A stretch of 64,000 bases of DNA from Pedobacter heparinus DSM 2366 (GTDB taxonomy: Bacteria > Bacteroidota > Bacteroidia > Sphingobacteriales > Sphingobacteriaceae), in assembly GCF_000023825.1 (NCBI RefSeq), contig NC_013061.1:1302001-1366000 (forward strand), given 5' to 3'. Below are positions 52,890-61,007 of the stretch, in pieces; position 1 is the first letter of the stretch, and every line of letters starts with the position of its first letter. Under the pieces are notes generated by a model. That model made no database searches. It saw only the letters and a list, made by a program, of their open reading frames with translations, and had not been told where the DNA came from. The position numbers and the translations under genes were made by a program.

Positions 52890-54668
52890 ATGAAAAAGAT
52901 TGTCAATATTATATATATCCTCACCGTATTGATGGTGGTGAGTAGTTGCAAAAGTGCTTTGGAGGCACCAACCAAATCATCCTTAGATGAATCTGTTATT
53001 TTTTCTACGCCCAGCCTGGCTGAAGGGGCAGTAGCAGGTATCTTTCATTCCTTTGGTGAAACCAATTCTTATCGTGGCAGGTTCTTGGTCTATTATGGGA
53101 TCAACACAGATGCTGAGGTTTACAATACCTTAAAATCCGTAGATGATGATAAAGCTAAATTATCCAATTACAATACCAATGTAGCCAATGGTCAAATGAA
53201 TACGAGCGACAATGCCTGGGCCAAATTTTATGAGGCAATTGAAAGGGCCAACCTGGCCATAAGGGGCCTAAGAGCTTATGGAAAAGTAGAAAGCAATGCC
53301 CAGCTGGCACAAACATTAGGTGAAATTCTGACTTTAAGGGCTGTGATTTACAATGACCTGATCAAGGGTTGGGGAGATGTGCCGGCCCGTTTTGAACCCA
53401 TTACTACAGAAACAGCTTACCTGCCAAGAAACGATAGGGATGTGATATATAAACAGCTCCTTGCTGATCTGGATGAAGCCGCAAATTATCTGCCCTGGCC
53501 TAATGAAAACGCTTTGACAAGTAAGGTAGAGCGGATCAGCAAAGCTTTTGCAAAGGGGTTGAGAGCGCGTTTGGCATTAGCAGCCGGGGGCTACGCCCAG
53601 CATCTGGACGGTACGGTACATTTAAGTACAGATCCTGACCTGGCCCGCGACAAAATGTATGCTATCGCAAAAAAGGAATGTCTCGATATCATTGGCAGTG
53701 GTAAATTAAAACTGCTTGGCTTTGAAGAAGTCTTTAGAAAATTAAATGAAGAAGGAGGTGCTGCCGGTTTGGAATCGATGTGGGAAATTCCATTTAGTGA
53801 AGGTAGGGGAAGGGTAATTTTTGATCTGGGTGTCAGACATACTACTATTGATAAGTATACCGGACAAAACAAAGGCGGTACCAATGGTCCAAACCCGATT
53901 ATGTTGTATGAGTATGATGTAGACGATGTAAGGAGGGACGTTACCGTAGTTCCATATGAATGGACAAATGGAATACAGGTGCCTTCTGCACTTGGGCGTT
54001 TGTATTTTGGAAAATACCGTTACGAATGGATGAAAAGGAAAGTTACCTCTACCAATGATGATGGGTTAAACTGGATGTATATGCGTTATTCAGATATATT
54101 GTTAATGGCAGCTGAGGCCATTAATGAACTGGATGGACCGGCTGCTGCTGCACCATATTTAAAACAGGTGCGCGACAGGGCCTTCCCAACCAATCCTGCA
54201 AAAGTTACCGCCTTTATGGCTGCGGCGACAGCTTCTAAACCTACATTTTTTGATGCTATTGTGAATGAAAGGGCATTGGAATTTACTGGAGAAATGCTTA
54301 GAAAGGCCGATTTGATCCGATGGAATTTATTAAATACCAAACTGACAGAAGCAAAGGATAAATTAAGACAACTAGAGAACAGGCAAGGTAAATATGCTAA
54401 TCTGCCAGCTAAAATCTATTATAGAACCGCTGCTGATGGGGAGACGGTACAGATTTATGGTTTAAAATTTGGCGATACAGATGCGGCAGGTGCTGCTTTG
54501 GGTTATACTTCAAATAAAACATGGACTATGGTTTCATCCGGTGATACCAAAACTTTCTGGGATGCCCTTTTTGTAAAAGATCCAAATGCACAGCAGGTAT
54601 GGCCAATATGGCAGGTGTTTTTAGATTCCTCTAACGGATTGTTAAATAATGCTAATCTGGGACTATAA
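52890..54668 (+). CDS. SusD/RagB-family surface lipoprotein (pectin locus)
   Basis: A 592-residue lipoprotein with lipobox VSSC (Cys20). SusD features are YEAIERANLAIRGLRAYGKV, LTLRAVIYNDLIKGWGDVPA, SKAFAKGLRARLALAAGGYA, MRYSDILLMAAEAINELDGP and IVNERALEFTGEMLRKADLI. The C-terminus ends DSSNGLLNNANLGL rather than NPG(W/Y). It captures pectic oligomers at the surface for the SusC just upstream. It is followed after five bases by a further lipoprotein gene. Confidence 0.95.
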   Translation: MKKIVNIIYILTVLMVVSSCKSALEAPTKSSLDESVIFSTPSLAEGAVAGIFHSFGETNSYRGRFLVYYGINTDAEVYNTLKSVDDDKAKLSNYNTNVANGQMNTSDNAWAKFYEAIERANLAIRGLRAYGKVESNAQLAQTLGEILTLRAVIYNDLIKGWGDVPARFEPITTETAYLPRNDRDVIYKQLLADLDEAANYLPWPNENALTSKVERISKAFAKGLRARLALAAGGYAQHLDGTVHLSTDPDLARDKMYAIAKKECLDIIGSGKLKLLGFEEVFRKLNEEGGAAGLESMWEIPFSEGRGRVIFDLGVRHTTIDKYTGQNKGGTNGPNPIMLYEYDVDDVRRDVTVVPYEWTNGIQVPSALGRLYFGKYRYEWMKRKVTSTNDDGLNWMYMRYSDILLMAAEAINELDGPAAAAPYLKQVRDRAFPTNPAKVTAFMAAATASKPTFFDAIVNERALEFTGEMLRKADLIRWNLLNTKLTEAKDKLRQLENRQGKYANLPAKIYYRTAADGETVQIYGLKFGDTDAAGAALGYTSNKTWTMVSSGDTKTFWDALFVKDPNAQQVWPIWQVFLDSSNGLLNNANLGL

Positions 54669-54673
54669 TTTTA

Positions 54674-56224
54674 ATGGTTATGAAAAATAATAAAAGATAT
54701 ATCAGTATTCTTTTCCTCGCAACTTTGATCGGATTTTCAGGCTGTAAAGAGGATCAGCTCGATCCAATAACTACCCTTAAAGTAGACCGTGCATTTTCTC
54801 CTACCGGCTTAACTGCCACGGTGGTAAATAAGATCTCGGTAAAGCTCGACTGGAAAGCCGTAAACAACGCAAAAACCTATACGATAGAAATTTTTGAAAA
54901 TGCAGATTTTTCTGGCACACCTGTAAAGACAATCGGCAATATTGCCTTTACGCAGGTTCCTTATACGGTTTCAGGACTTGCTGGCGATACTCAATATGCC
55001 ATAAGGGTTAAAGCTGCTGGTGAAGATGTAGGGGATTCCAAGTGGGTAACAGCAACAGTGAAAACTGATGCAGAGCAGATATTTAACGCAGTTAAGTTAG
55101 CAGATATTTCTGGTAACTCAGCGATATTGACCTGGCCTGCCGGCGAAACGGCAACAACCATCACCCTTAGCCCAGGTAACCTTAGCCATACGGTAACCCC
55201 GGCCGAAATTGCAGCCGGTTCTGCTACGGTAACAGGCCTGACAGGCGAGACCAATTATACCGCAAAACTGCTAAATGGAAACAAAATACGCGGCACAATA
55301 ACATTTAAAACCTATGTTGACATTCGAAATGCAAAAATAATCAATTCTGTAGCCGAATTTAATACCGCCCTGACCACTGCGGTTAACGGCGATATCCTGG
55401 CCGTAAAAACAGGGAATTTTGATTTTGCAGGGGCAACAATTGCCGTTACAAAATCTATATCAGTCGTAGCTTTTCAAGCTACAGAACGACCTGTACTTAA
55501 CAACCTAAGCTTTAATGTACAAAGCGGCGCTTCCCTGAAAATCAAGAACCTGGTTATTGACGGTGGGGCTACACCTACTTTTGCCATTACTTATGCTGCA
55601 GGTAATTTTGGCAATCTTGAAATTGATGGTTCAGTGATAAAAAATTATGGTGGTGGTATATTGGGCTTAACAAGCACAACTATAGTCAGTACAATTTCAT
55701 CGGTTTTAATTAACAATAATGTGTTCAGTACATTTGGTGCAGGAGGAGAGTTTATAGATTTTCGTGGCAGTTTTGCCAATAGTCTGACTTTTACCAATAA
55801 TACGTTATATGCACAGGGTGCCAGGGAATTTATACGTATGGACAATTCTGCAAGTGCCAGCTATCCGGCAGCTAAAGTAATCATTACTGTAAGTAACAAT
55901 ACATTAAATGCTGTAGCAAGTGGTGGCAAACGGTTATTTTATGTGCGTATCCCTGCTGCCAGCCATGAAATATATTTTACAAAAAATATAGTTGCCAGTA
56001 CCGACGGCCTGCTGGCCAACCAGGCACAGACCAATCTGGTTACCTTATCAGGAAATAACTATTTTACAGCACCAAATATGGTTTCTTCTGCTACTGTCGG
56101 GGTTAAGGTAGATGCCAGTGGTACAACGCTTGACCCAGGGTTTAAATCTCCTGCAACTGGTGATTTTACCATCAGTCAGGTAGATTTAAAAGCCAATGGA
56201 ATCGGAGATCCGCGATGGAGATAA
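54674..56224 (+). CDS. Surface lipoprotein with FN3-like and beta-helix domains (DUF5123/DUF4957-like)
   Basis: A 516-residue lipoprotein with lipobox FSGC (Cys24). Residues about 40-130 form a fibronectin type III-like domain (PTGLTATVVNKISVKLDWKA, YTVSGLAGDTQYAIRVKAAG), with a second FN3-like part to about 215. The last ~290 residues look like a pectin-lyase-type beta-helix (SISVVAFQATERPVLNNLSF, ASLKIKNLVIDGGATPTFAI, NSLTFTNNTLYAQGAREFIR). No catalytic set is evident, so it is more likely a surface glycan-binding protein in the SusE/F position than a lyase. The start at 54680 is an alternative to 54674. Confidence 0.85.
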   Translation: MVMKNNKRYISILFLATLIGFSGCKEDQLDPITTLKVDRAFSPTGLTATVVNKISVKLDWKAVNNAKTYTIEIFENADFSGTPVKTIGNIAFTQVPYTVSGLAGDTQYAIRVKAAGEDVGDSKWVTATVKTDAEQIFNAVKLADISGNSAILTWPAGETATTITLSPGNLSHTVTPAEIAAGSATVTGLTGETNYTAKLLNGNKIRGTITFKTYVDIRNAKIINSVAEFNTALTTAVNGDILAVKTGNFDFAGATIAVTKSISVVAFQATERPVLNNLSFNVQSGASLKIKNLVIDGGATPTFAITYAAGNFGNLEIDGSVIKNYGGGILGLTSTTIVSTISSVLINNNVFSTFGAGGEFIDFRGSFANSLTFTNNTLYAQGAREFIRMDNSASASYPAAKVIITVSNNTLNAVASGGKRLFYVRIPAASHEIYFTKNIVASTDGLLANQAQTNLVTLSGNNYFTAPNMVSSATVGVKVDASGTTLDPGFKSPATGDFTISQVDLKANGIGDPRWR

Positions 56225-56237
56225 AAAAAATGATAAA

Positions 56238-56996
56238 ATGAGTGTATTAAATAAGTTTATGTTGCTTGCAATGATCAGTACTTTACTGTTATCTTTCAGG
56301 AGCCCACCTAAAAAGATTAAAGTTTACCTGATCGGTGATTCTACCATGTCCGTAAAACAAAAAAGGTATTATCCGGAAACCGGTTGGGGTATGCCATTTG
56401 CAGGTTTTTTTGACGCTGAAGTGGAAGTGGATAATCGTGCCCAGAATGGAAGAAGCACAAAGAGTTTCATAAATGAGAAACGCTGGCAATCTGTGATGGA
56501 TAGTTTAAACGAGGACGACTATGTATTTATCCAGTTTGGCCATAATGATGAAGTGGAAACAAAGAAGAATTATACCAAACCAGAAGAATTTAAGGCTAAC
56601 CTGATCAGGTTCATTACCGATACAAAAGCTAAAAAGGCAACACCAATATTGTTAAGCCCGGTTTCCAGGCGAAGGTTTGATGTTGGGGGCAAAGCTCAGG
56701 AAACACATCCCTATACCTATTTGGTAAAAGAAGTGGCCTCCGAACAAAAAGTAGCTTTCATTGACCTGGATGCCAGGAGTATTGCACTTTATCAGAAATT
56801 TGGCCCTGATGCTTCTACTTTGTTGTTCAACCACCTGGAACCCGGTATACATCCCAATTATCCCGAAGGCAAAATTGATGATACCCATTTTAATGAACTG
56901 GGTGCCCGCGAAATTGCTCAGCTGGTATTGCAGGAACTCAGGAAGCTTAATTTAGATCTCAGTAATCACATTGTTAAACCACAACCAAAAAAATAA
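56238..56996 (+). CDS. Rhamnogalacturonan acetylesterase, CE12 (SGNH hydrolase)
   Basis: A 252-residue exported esterase. ATG 56238 gives the best signal peptide (MLLAMISTLLLSF); an in-frame ATG at 56196 would overlap the preceding gene by 29 bases. SGNH blocks are VYLIGDSTMS (Ser nucleophile), GWGMPFAGFF, VDNRAQNGRSTKSF (Asn/Gly), FIQFGHNDE (Asn) and IDDTHFNELGA (Asp and His). It removes acetyl groups from pectin. It begins 13 bases after the lipoprotein stop codon. Confidence 0.94.
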   Translation: MSVLNKFMLLAMISTLLLSFRSPPKKIKVYLIGDSTMSVKQKRYYPETGWGMPFAGFFDAEVEVDNRAQNGRSTKSFINEKRWQSVMDSLNEDDYVFIQFGHNDEVETKKNYTKPEEFKANLIRFITDTKAKKATPILLSPVSRRRFDVGGKAQETHPYTYLVKEVASEQKVAFIDLDARSIALYQKFGPDASTLLFNHLEPGIHPNYPEGKIDDTHFNELGAREIAQLVLQELRKLNLDLSNHIVKPQPKK

Positions 56997-56997
56997 G

Positions 56998-57966
56998 ATG
57001 GCAAAATTGGGTCTTAAATGCCTTACTATAGCCCTGGTAGCCCTGCTATCGGGAACGAATATTTACGGCCAGGATAAAAAGATCATTGTTGCACAGGATG
57101 GTAGTGGTGATTATAAAACGGTACAGGAAGCTATAAACGCGGTGCCCGATTTTAGAAATGCCACTACGGTTATCCTGATCAAAAATGGCAATTACAAAGA
57201 AAAACTTAACCTTTCGGCCTCTAAAAAGATGGTTAAACTGATTGGCGAAAACCCTGAAAAAACTGTGCTTACTTATGATGACTATGCACAAAAGAAAAAC
57301 AGTTTCGGAGAAGCAATGGGTACTTCAGGATCTTCCTCATTCTATATTTATGGGGATGGTTTTGCTGCAGAGAACATCACCTTTGCCAATTCTTCAGGGC
57401 CGGTCGGACAGGCTGTTGCGGTATGGATCGCATCGGATCAGGCGGTATTCAAAAACTGCAGGTTCCTTGGTTTTCAGGATACACTTTATACCTATGGCCG
57501 TGGCAGCAGGCAATATTATAAAAACTGTTATATAGAAGGGACAACTGATTTTATTTTTGGGTCATCTACTGCAATGTTTGAAAATTGTATCCTCTTTTGC
57601 AAAAAAGGTGGGTCATACCTTACCGCGGCCTCTACCCCCGATACAACCAAATATGGTTATGTTTTCAAAAATTGTAAAATAACCGGCGATGCACCTGAAA
57701 ACTCTTTTGCATTGGGCCGTCCATGGCGACCGTATGCTAAAACTGTTTTCATCAATTGCGAACTTGGAAATATGATCAAACCCGCCGGCTGGGACCATTG
57801 GGGTAAAGAGAGCAATAAACAGACAGCCTATTATGCAGAATATAAAAACACCGGACCTGGTTATAAACCCGATAAAAGAACAGATTGGTCGCAGCAGCTT
57901 AGTGATGACGAAGCCAAAACTTATAATATAACACAGGTTTTCCGTGGCTGGAACCCTGTACAATAA
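56998..57966 (+). CDS. Pectinesterase, CE8 family (2)
   Basis: A 322-residue secreted pectin methylesterase. ATG 56998 is chosen over an upstream in-frame TTG because it directly gives the signal peptide (ALVALLSGTNIYGQ). Catalytic residues: Asp161 in LGFQDTLYTY, Asp184 in TTDFIFGSST and Arg241 in LGRPWRPYAKTVF. It is a diverged paralogue of the enzyme at 43841, not a recent copy. It begins one base after the acetylesterase stop codon. Confidence 0.95.
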   Translation: MAKLGLKCLTIALVALLSGTNIYGQDKKIIVAQDGSGDYKTVQEAINAVPDFRNATTVILIKNGNYKEKLNLSASKKMVKLIGENPEKTVLTYDDYAQKKNSFGEAMGTSGSSSFYIYGDGFAAENITFANSSGPVGQAVAVWIASDQAVFKNCRFLGFQDTLYTYGRGSRQYYKNCYIEGTTDFIFGSSTAMFENCILFCKKGGSYLTAASTPDTTKYGYVFKNCKITGDAPENSFALGRPWRPYAKTVFINCELGNMIKPAGWDHWGKESNKQTAYYAEYKNTGPGYKPDKRTDWSQQLSDDEAKTYNITQVFRGWNPVQ

Positions 57967-57973
57967 TTTAAAA

Positions 57974-57988
57974 CGGCAACGATTGCGC
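57974..57988 (+). promoter_or_regulatory. LacI-type operator upstream of the polygalacturonase gene
   Basis: CGGCAACGATTGCGC differs from the site at 49561 in one position of 15. It lies eight bases after the pectinesterase stop codon and about 92 bases before the GH28 start, marking a new transcription unit. No clear -7 box was found at the expected distance. Confidence 0.6.
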
Positions 57989-58080
57989 AGTTATTTTCCT
58001 GCTTTTTGTTCCAATCTTATTTAAAACTATGTAGACTTGCTTTATTAAGTATAACCCAAATATAAATTCTAATTTCAAAT

Positions 58081-59745
58081 ATGAAACAAATAGTATCCGC
58101 CATATTAGCCATTCCTTTATTGATCAGCACATTCCAGGCAGGTGCACAAAATAAAAAAGCGTATTCGTTCGATAACCTGCCGGTAATCGCAAAAACATTC
58201 TTTAAAAAGGATACCATTAATATTCTTAAATATGGAGCAAAAAATGACGGGATCACTTTAAATACAAAAAGCATCAACCAGGCCATTACGGATTGTAATA
58301 AACGTGGTGGCGGTGTAGTGGTGATCCCTGAAGGTCTGTGGCTTACCGGTCCGATTGAACTGAAAAGCAATGTAAACCTGCACCTTAAAAAAAATGCGCT
58401 GCTGCAGTTTACAAAAGATATGGATCAATATCCTTTGGTAGAAGGCAACTGGGAAGGCTTACCTCAAATGCGTAACCAATCGCCCATTTGGGCCAGTAAC
58501 CAGCAAAATATTGCCATCACCGGTTACGGTATTGTGGATGGTGGTGGCGAGGCCTGGCGCATGGTAAAGAAAGATAAACTGACCGAAAGTCAGTGGAAAA
58601 GTCTCCTTGCCTCAGGCGGCGTAGTAGGCGAAGACAACAAGTCCTGGTACCCCTCAGCAAAGTCCTTGAAAGGTGCAAAGATGAAAAATGCGGGTGTCAT
58701 TACTAAAGATAAAGATGCTGCGTTTTATGCAGAGATCAAAGATTTCCTGCGCCCGAACCTGTTGGTGCTTAATCGCTGCAAACGGGTTTTGCTGGAAGGC
58801 GTAACCTTTCAGAATTCACCCGCATGGAACCTGCACCCACTGATGTCGGAAGACATTACCATAAGAAATGTATATGCCAAAAACCCATGGTATGCCCAGA
58901 ACGGTGATGGCCTTGACATAGAGTCCTGTAAAAATGTACTGGTAGAAGGCAGTACATTTGATGTGGGCGATGATGGCATCTGTATCAAATCGGGCCGTGA
59001 TGCAGAAGGCCGCAAGCGGGCAATGCCAACCGAAAATGTAGTAATCCGCCACAGCACGGTGTACCACGCACATGGTGGCTTTGTGATCGGTAGTGAAATG
59101 TCGGGAGGCGCAAAAAACATTTTTATTTCCGATTGTACCTTTATAGGTACCGATATCGGTCTGCGTTTTAAAACCACAAGAGGAAGAGGTGGTGTAGTGG
59201 AAAACATCTACGCCAGAAACATCAACATGAAAGACATTCCGGGCGAGGCCATCCTTTTTGACATGTACTATGCCGCAGTAGACCCGGTTCCGCTAACAGG
59301 CGAAAAAAGAGAAACACCTAAAGTAGAATTACTGCCCGTTACCGAAGAAACACCTGTTTTCAGGAAGTTCTATATCAGTAATGTAGTTTGCGACGGTGCA
59401 GCCAAAGCTGTATTTATAAGAGGATTACCTGAAATGAGCATCAGCGATATTTTTCTGGACAATTTAACCATTAAAGCAAAAGAAGGACTGGATATACAGG
59501 AAGCTAAAAACATCAGCCTGTCCAATGTTCACCTCGATATAAAAAATGCAAAGCCCCTGATCTATATCCAGAATGGTAGCTCTGTAACCCTCAGCAATAT
59601 CAGTTATACCAATGCCGAACTGCTGTTCAGAATTAACGGGGCAAAAAACAGCAATATAAAATTAACCGGTACAGCTACTTCAAAAGCAGCAGTAAAAACT
59701 GAATTTGGTCATGGGGCACAGGCAGATGTACTGGAAATAAAATAA
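58081..59745 (+). CDS. Polygalacturonase, GH28 family
   Basis: A 554-residue secreted beta-helix hydrolase (signal about 1-22, QAGAQ). GH28 motifs: NGDGLDIES near residue 274, VGDDGICIKSGRD near 296 (paired catalytic Asp), HGGFVIGSEMSGG near 331 (catalytic His) and RFKTTRGRGG near 362. An insertion of about 60 residues between the fifth and sixth turns (WRMVKKDKLTESQWKSLLAS) is common in Bacteroidota exo-acting members. It cleaves galacturonic acid linkages in de-esterified pectin. The next gene, PL10, starts 18 bases downstream. Confidence 0.95.
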   Translation: MKQIVSAILAIPLLISTFQAGAQNKKAYSFDNLPVIAKTFFKKDTINILKYGAKNDGITLNTKSINQAITDCNKRGGGVVVIPEGLWLTGPIELKSNVNLHLKKNALLQFTKDMDQYPLVEGNWEGLPQMRNQSPIWASNQQNIAITGYGIVDGGGEAWRMVKKDKLTESQWKSLLASGGVVGEDNKSWYPSAKSLKGAKMKNAGVITKDKDAAFYAEIKDFLRPNLLVLNRCKRVLLEGVTFQNSPAWNLHPLMSEDITIRNVYAKNPWYAQNGDGLDIESCKNVLVEGSTFDVGDDGICIKSGRDAEGRKRAMPTENVVIRHSTVYHAHGGFVIGSEMSGGAKNIFISDCTFIGTDIGLRFKTTRGRGGVVENIYARNINMKDIPGEAILFDMYYAAVDPVPLTGEKRETPKVELLPVTEETPVFRKFYISNVVCDGAAKAVFIRGLPEMSISDIFLDNLTIKAKEGLDIQEAKNISLSNVHLDIKNAKPLIYIQNGSSVTLSNISYTNAELLFRINGAKNSNIKLTGTATSKAAVKTEFGHGAQADVLEIK

Positions 59746-59763
59746 CCTTAAAACATAAAAGGT

Positions 59764-60828
59764 ATGTCAGAAAGAATGATTAAAACAGTATTGATCTGTT
59801 TGCTAAATGCGGGTTTCACATGTTTAAGTGCCAGGGCACAGGTTGCCGCCAAAACTGATCATTCAACAGATCCGGCTGCCGAAAATATGTTGGTTTACCA
59901 GCGCAGTGTTGGCGGATGGCCAAAGGCCGTGGGTAAGGTAATAACAGATCAATTATACAATAAAGTACTGTCTGATGCCGAAAAAAGCCTGATAAGGGCT
60001 GATTCTATGCATAACGATGCTACCATCGACAATAAAGCAACTTCGAAAGAACTCCGCTACCTGGCTACTGCCTATAAGCATACACAAAACCCGGCCTATT
60101 TGAAAGCTGTGGAAAAAGGGGTAAACTACCTGTTAAATGCCCAGTACGACAATGGGGGCTGGGCCCAGTACCACCCCGACCATAGCCTGTACCGTGGACA
60201 GATAACTTATAACGACAATGCAATGGTCAATGTATTGAACATTATGCAGGACATTGCAGAAGGGAAGAACAATTTTGATCAGCTCCCGGCTGCTTTTCGC
60301 CCTAAAGCCGAAAACGCAGTTAAAAAAGGAATTTCCTGCATTTTAAAAACACAGGTAAGGGTAAATGGCAAACTAACGGTCTGGGCGGCTCAATACGATG
60401 AACACACCTTAAAGCCCGCCAAGGCAAGGGCATTTGAACTTGCTTCTTTAAGTGCGATGGAATCTGTTGGTATTGCCGAGTTCCTGATGCGTATTAAAAA
60501 CCCTGGTGCAGAAATTAAAGATGCCCTGAGTGCAGCCATGGCCTGGTTTGAACGGTCGAAAATAACAGATCACGATTTTGTATTTATTGAGGATGCGAAA
60601 CAACCCAAAGGTAAAGACCGTATATTTATTGAGAAACCCGGATCAGTCTTATGGGCCCGTTTTTATGACATCGATACCAATGAACCCATATTTGTTGGAA
60701 GGGATAGCCTGCCAAAAAAGACCGTTGCCGAAATAGAACAGGAAAGGCGCATTGGTTATGCATGGTATGGTAACTGGGCCAGTAATTTGCTTCAAAAGAA
60801 ATATCCAGCCTGGTTAAAATCCCTTTAA
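59764..60828 (+). CDS. pelA: Pectate lyase, PL10 family
   Basis: A 354-residue secreted lyase with an (alpha/alpha)3 fold, distinct from beta-helix lyases. The signal peptide is in the first ~28 residues (CLNAGFTCLSARAQ). PL10 features are ENMLVYQRSVGGWPKAVGKV, NKATSKELRYLATAYKHTQN, NGGWAQYHPDHSLYRGQITY-like turn with NDNAMVNVLN, WAAQYDEHTLKPAKARAFEL (catalytic Arg region), RIFIEKPGSVLWARFYDI and GYAWYGNWA. It cuts polygalacturonate by Ca2+-dependent beta-elimination, complementing GH28. Confidence 0.93.
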   Translation: MSERMIKTVLICLLNAGFTCLSARAQVAAKTDHSTDPAAENMLVYQRSVGGWPKAVGKVITDQLYNKVLSDAEKSLIRADSMHNDATIDNKATSKELRYLATAYKHTQNPAYLKAVEKGVNYLLNAQYDNGGWAQYHPDHSLYRGQITYNDNAMVNVLNIMQDIAEGKNNFDQLPAAFRPKAENAVKKGISCILKTQVRVNGKLTVWAAQYDEHTLKPAKARAFELASLSAMESVGIAEFLMRIKNPGAEIKDALSAAMAWFERSKITDHDFVFIEDAKQPKGKDRIFIEKPGSVLWARFYDIDTNEPIFVGRDSLPKKTVAEIEQERRIGYAWYGNWASNLLQKKYPAWLKSL

Positions 60829-60905
60829 TCCAGCCCCTTAATGCTGCGCAATATAGCAGCGGGCATATGGCCATTTCCAAATCCTGTTCCTGGCGGTCTA
60901 ACGAA

Positions 60906-60927
60906 AACGTTATCGAGAACGTTTGCG
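60906..60927 (+). promoter_or_regulatory. LacI-type operator upstream of uxaB
   Basis: AACGTTATCGAGAACGTT (60906-60923) is an 18-base palindrome with one mismatched pair, and CGAGAACGTTTGCG (60914-60927) fits the CGRSAACGWTTGC form of the other sites. It is 81 bases upstream of the uxaB ATG. Just downstream, TATGTAGACTTGTTTTA (60969-60985) also occurs, with one change, upstream of GH28 (58028-58044). Confidence 0.6.
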
Positions 60928-61007
60928 TAAATAATTACCGTATAACAGGGTTTTTTACTAGTAATAATTATGTAGACTTGTTTTACGACCTTATATAAAT
61001 TGTAAAA

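Noticed and set aside
60841..60868. GCTGC...GCAGC inverted repeat after the PL10 gene as a terminator
   Set aside because: The stem is only five base pairs with an eight-base loop, and no T run follows.
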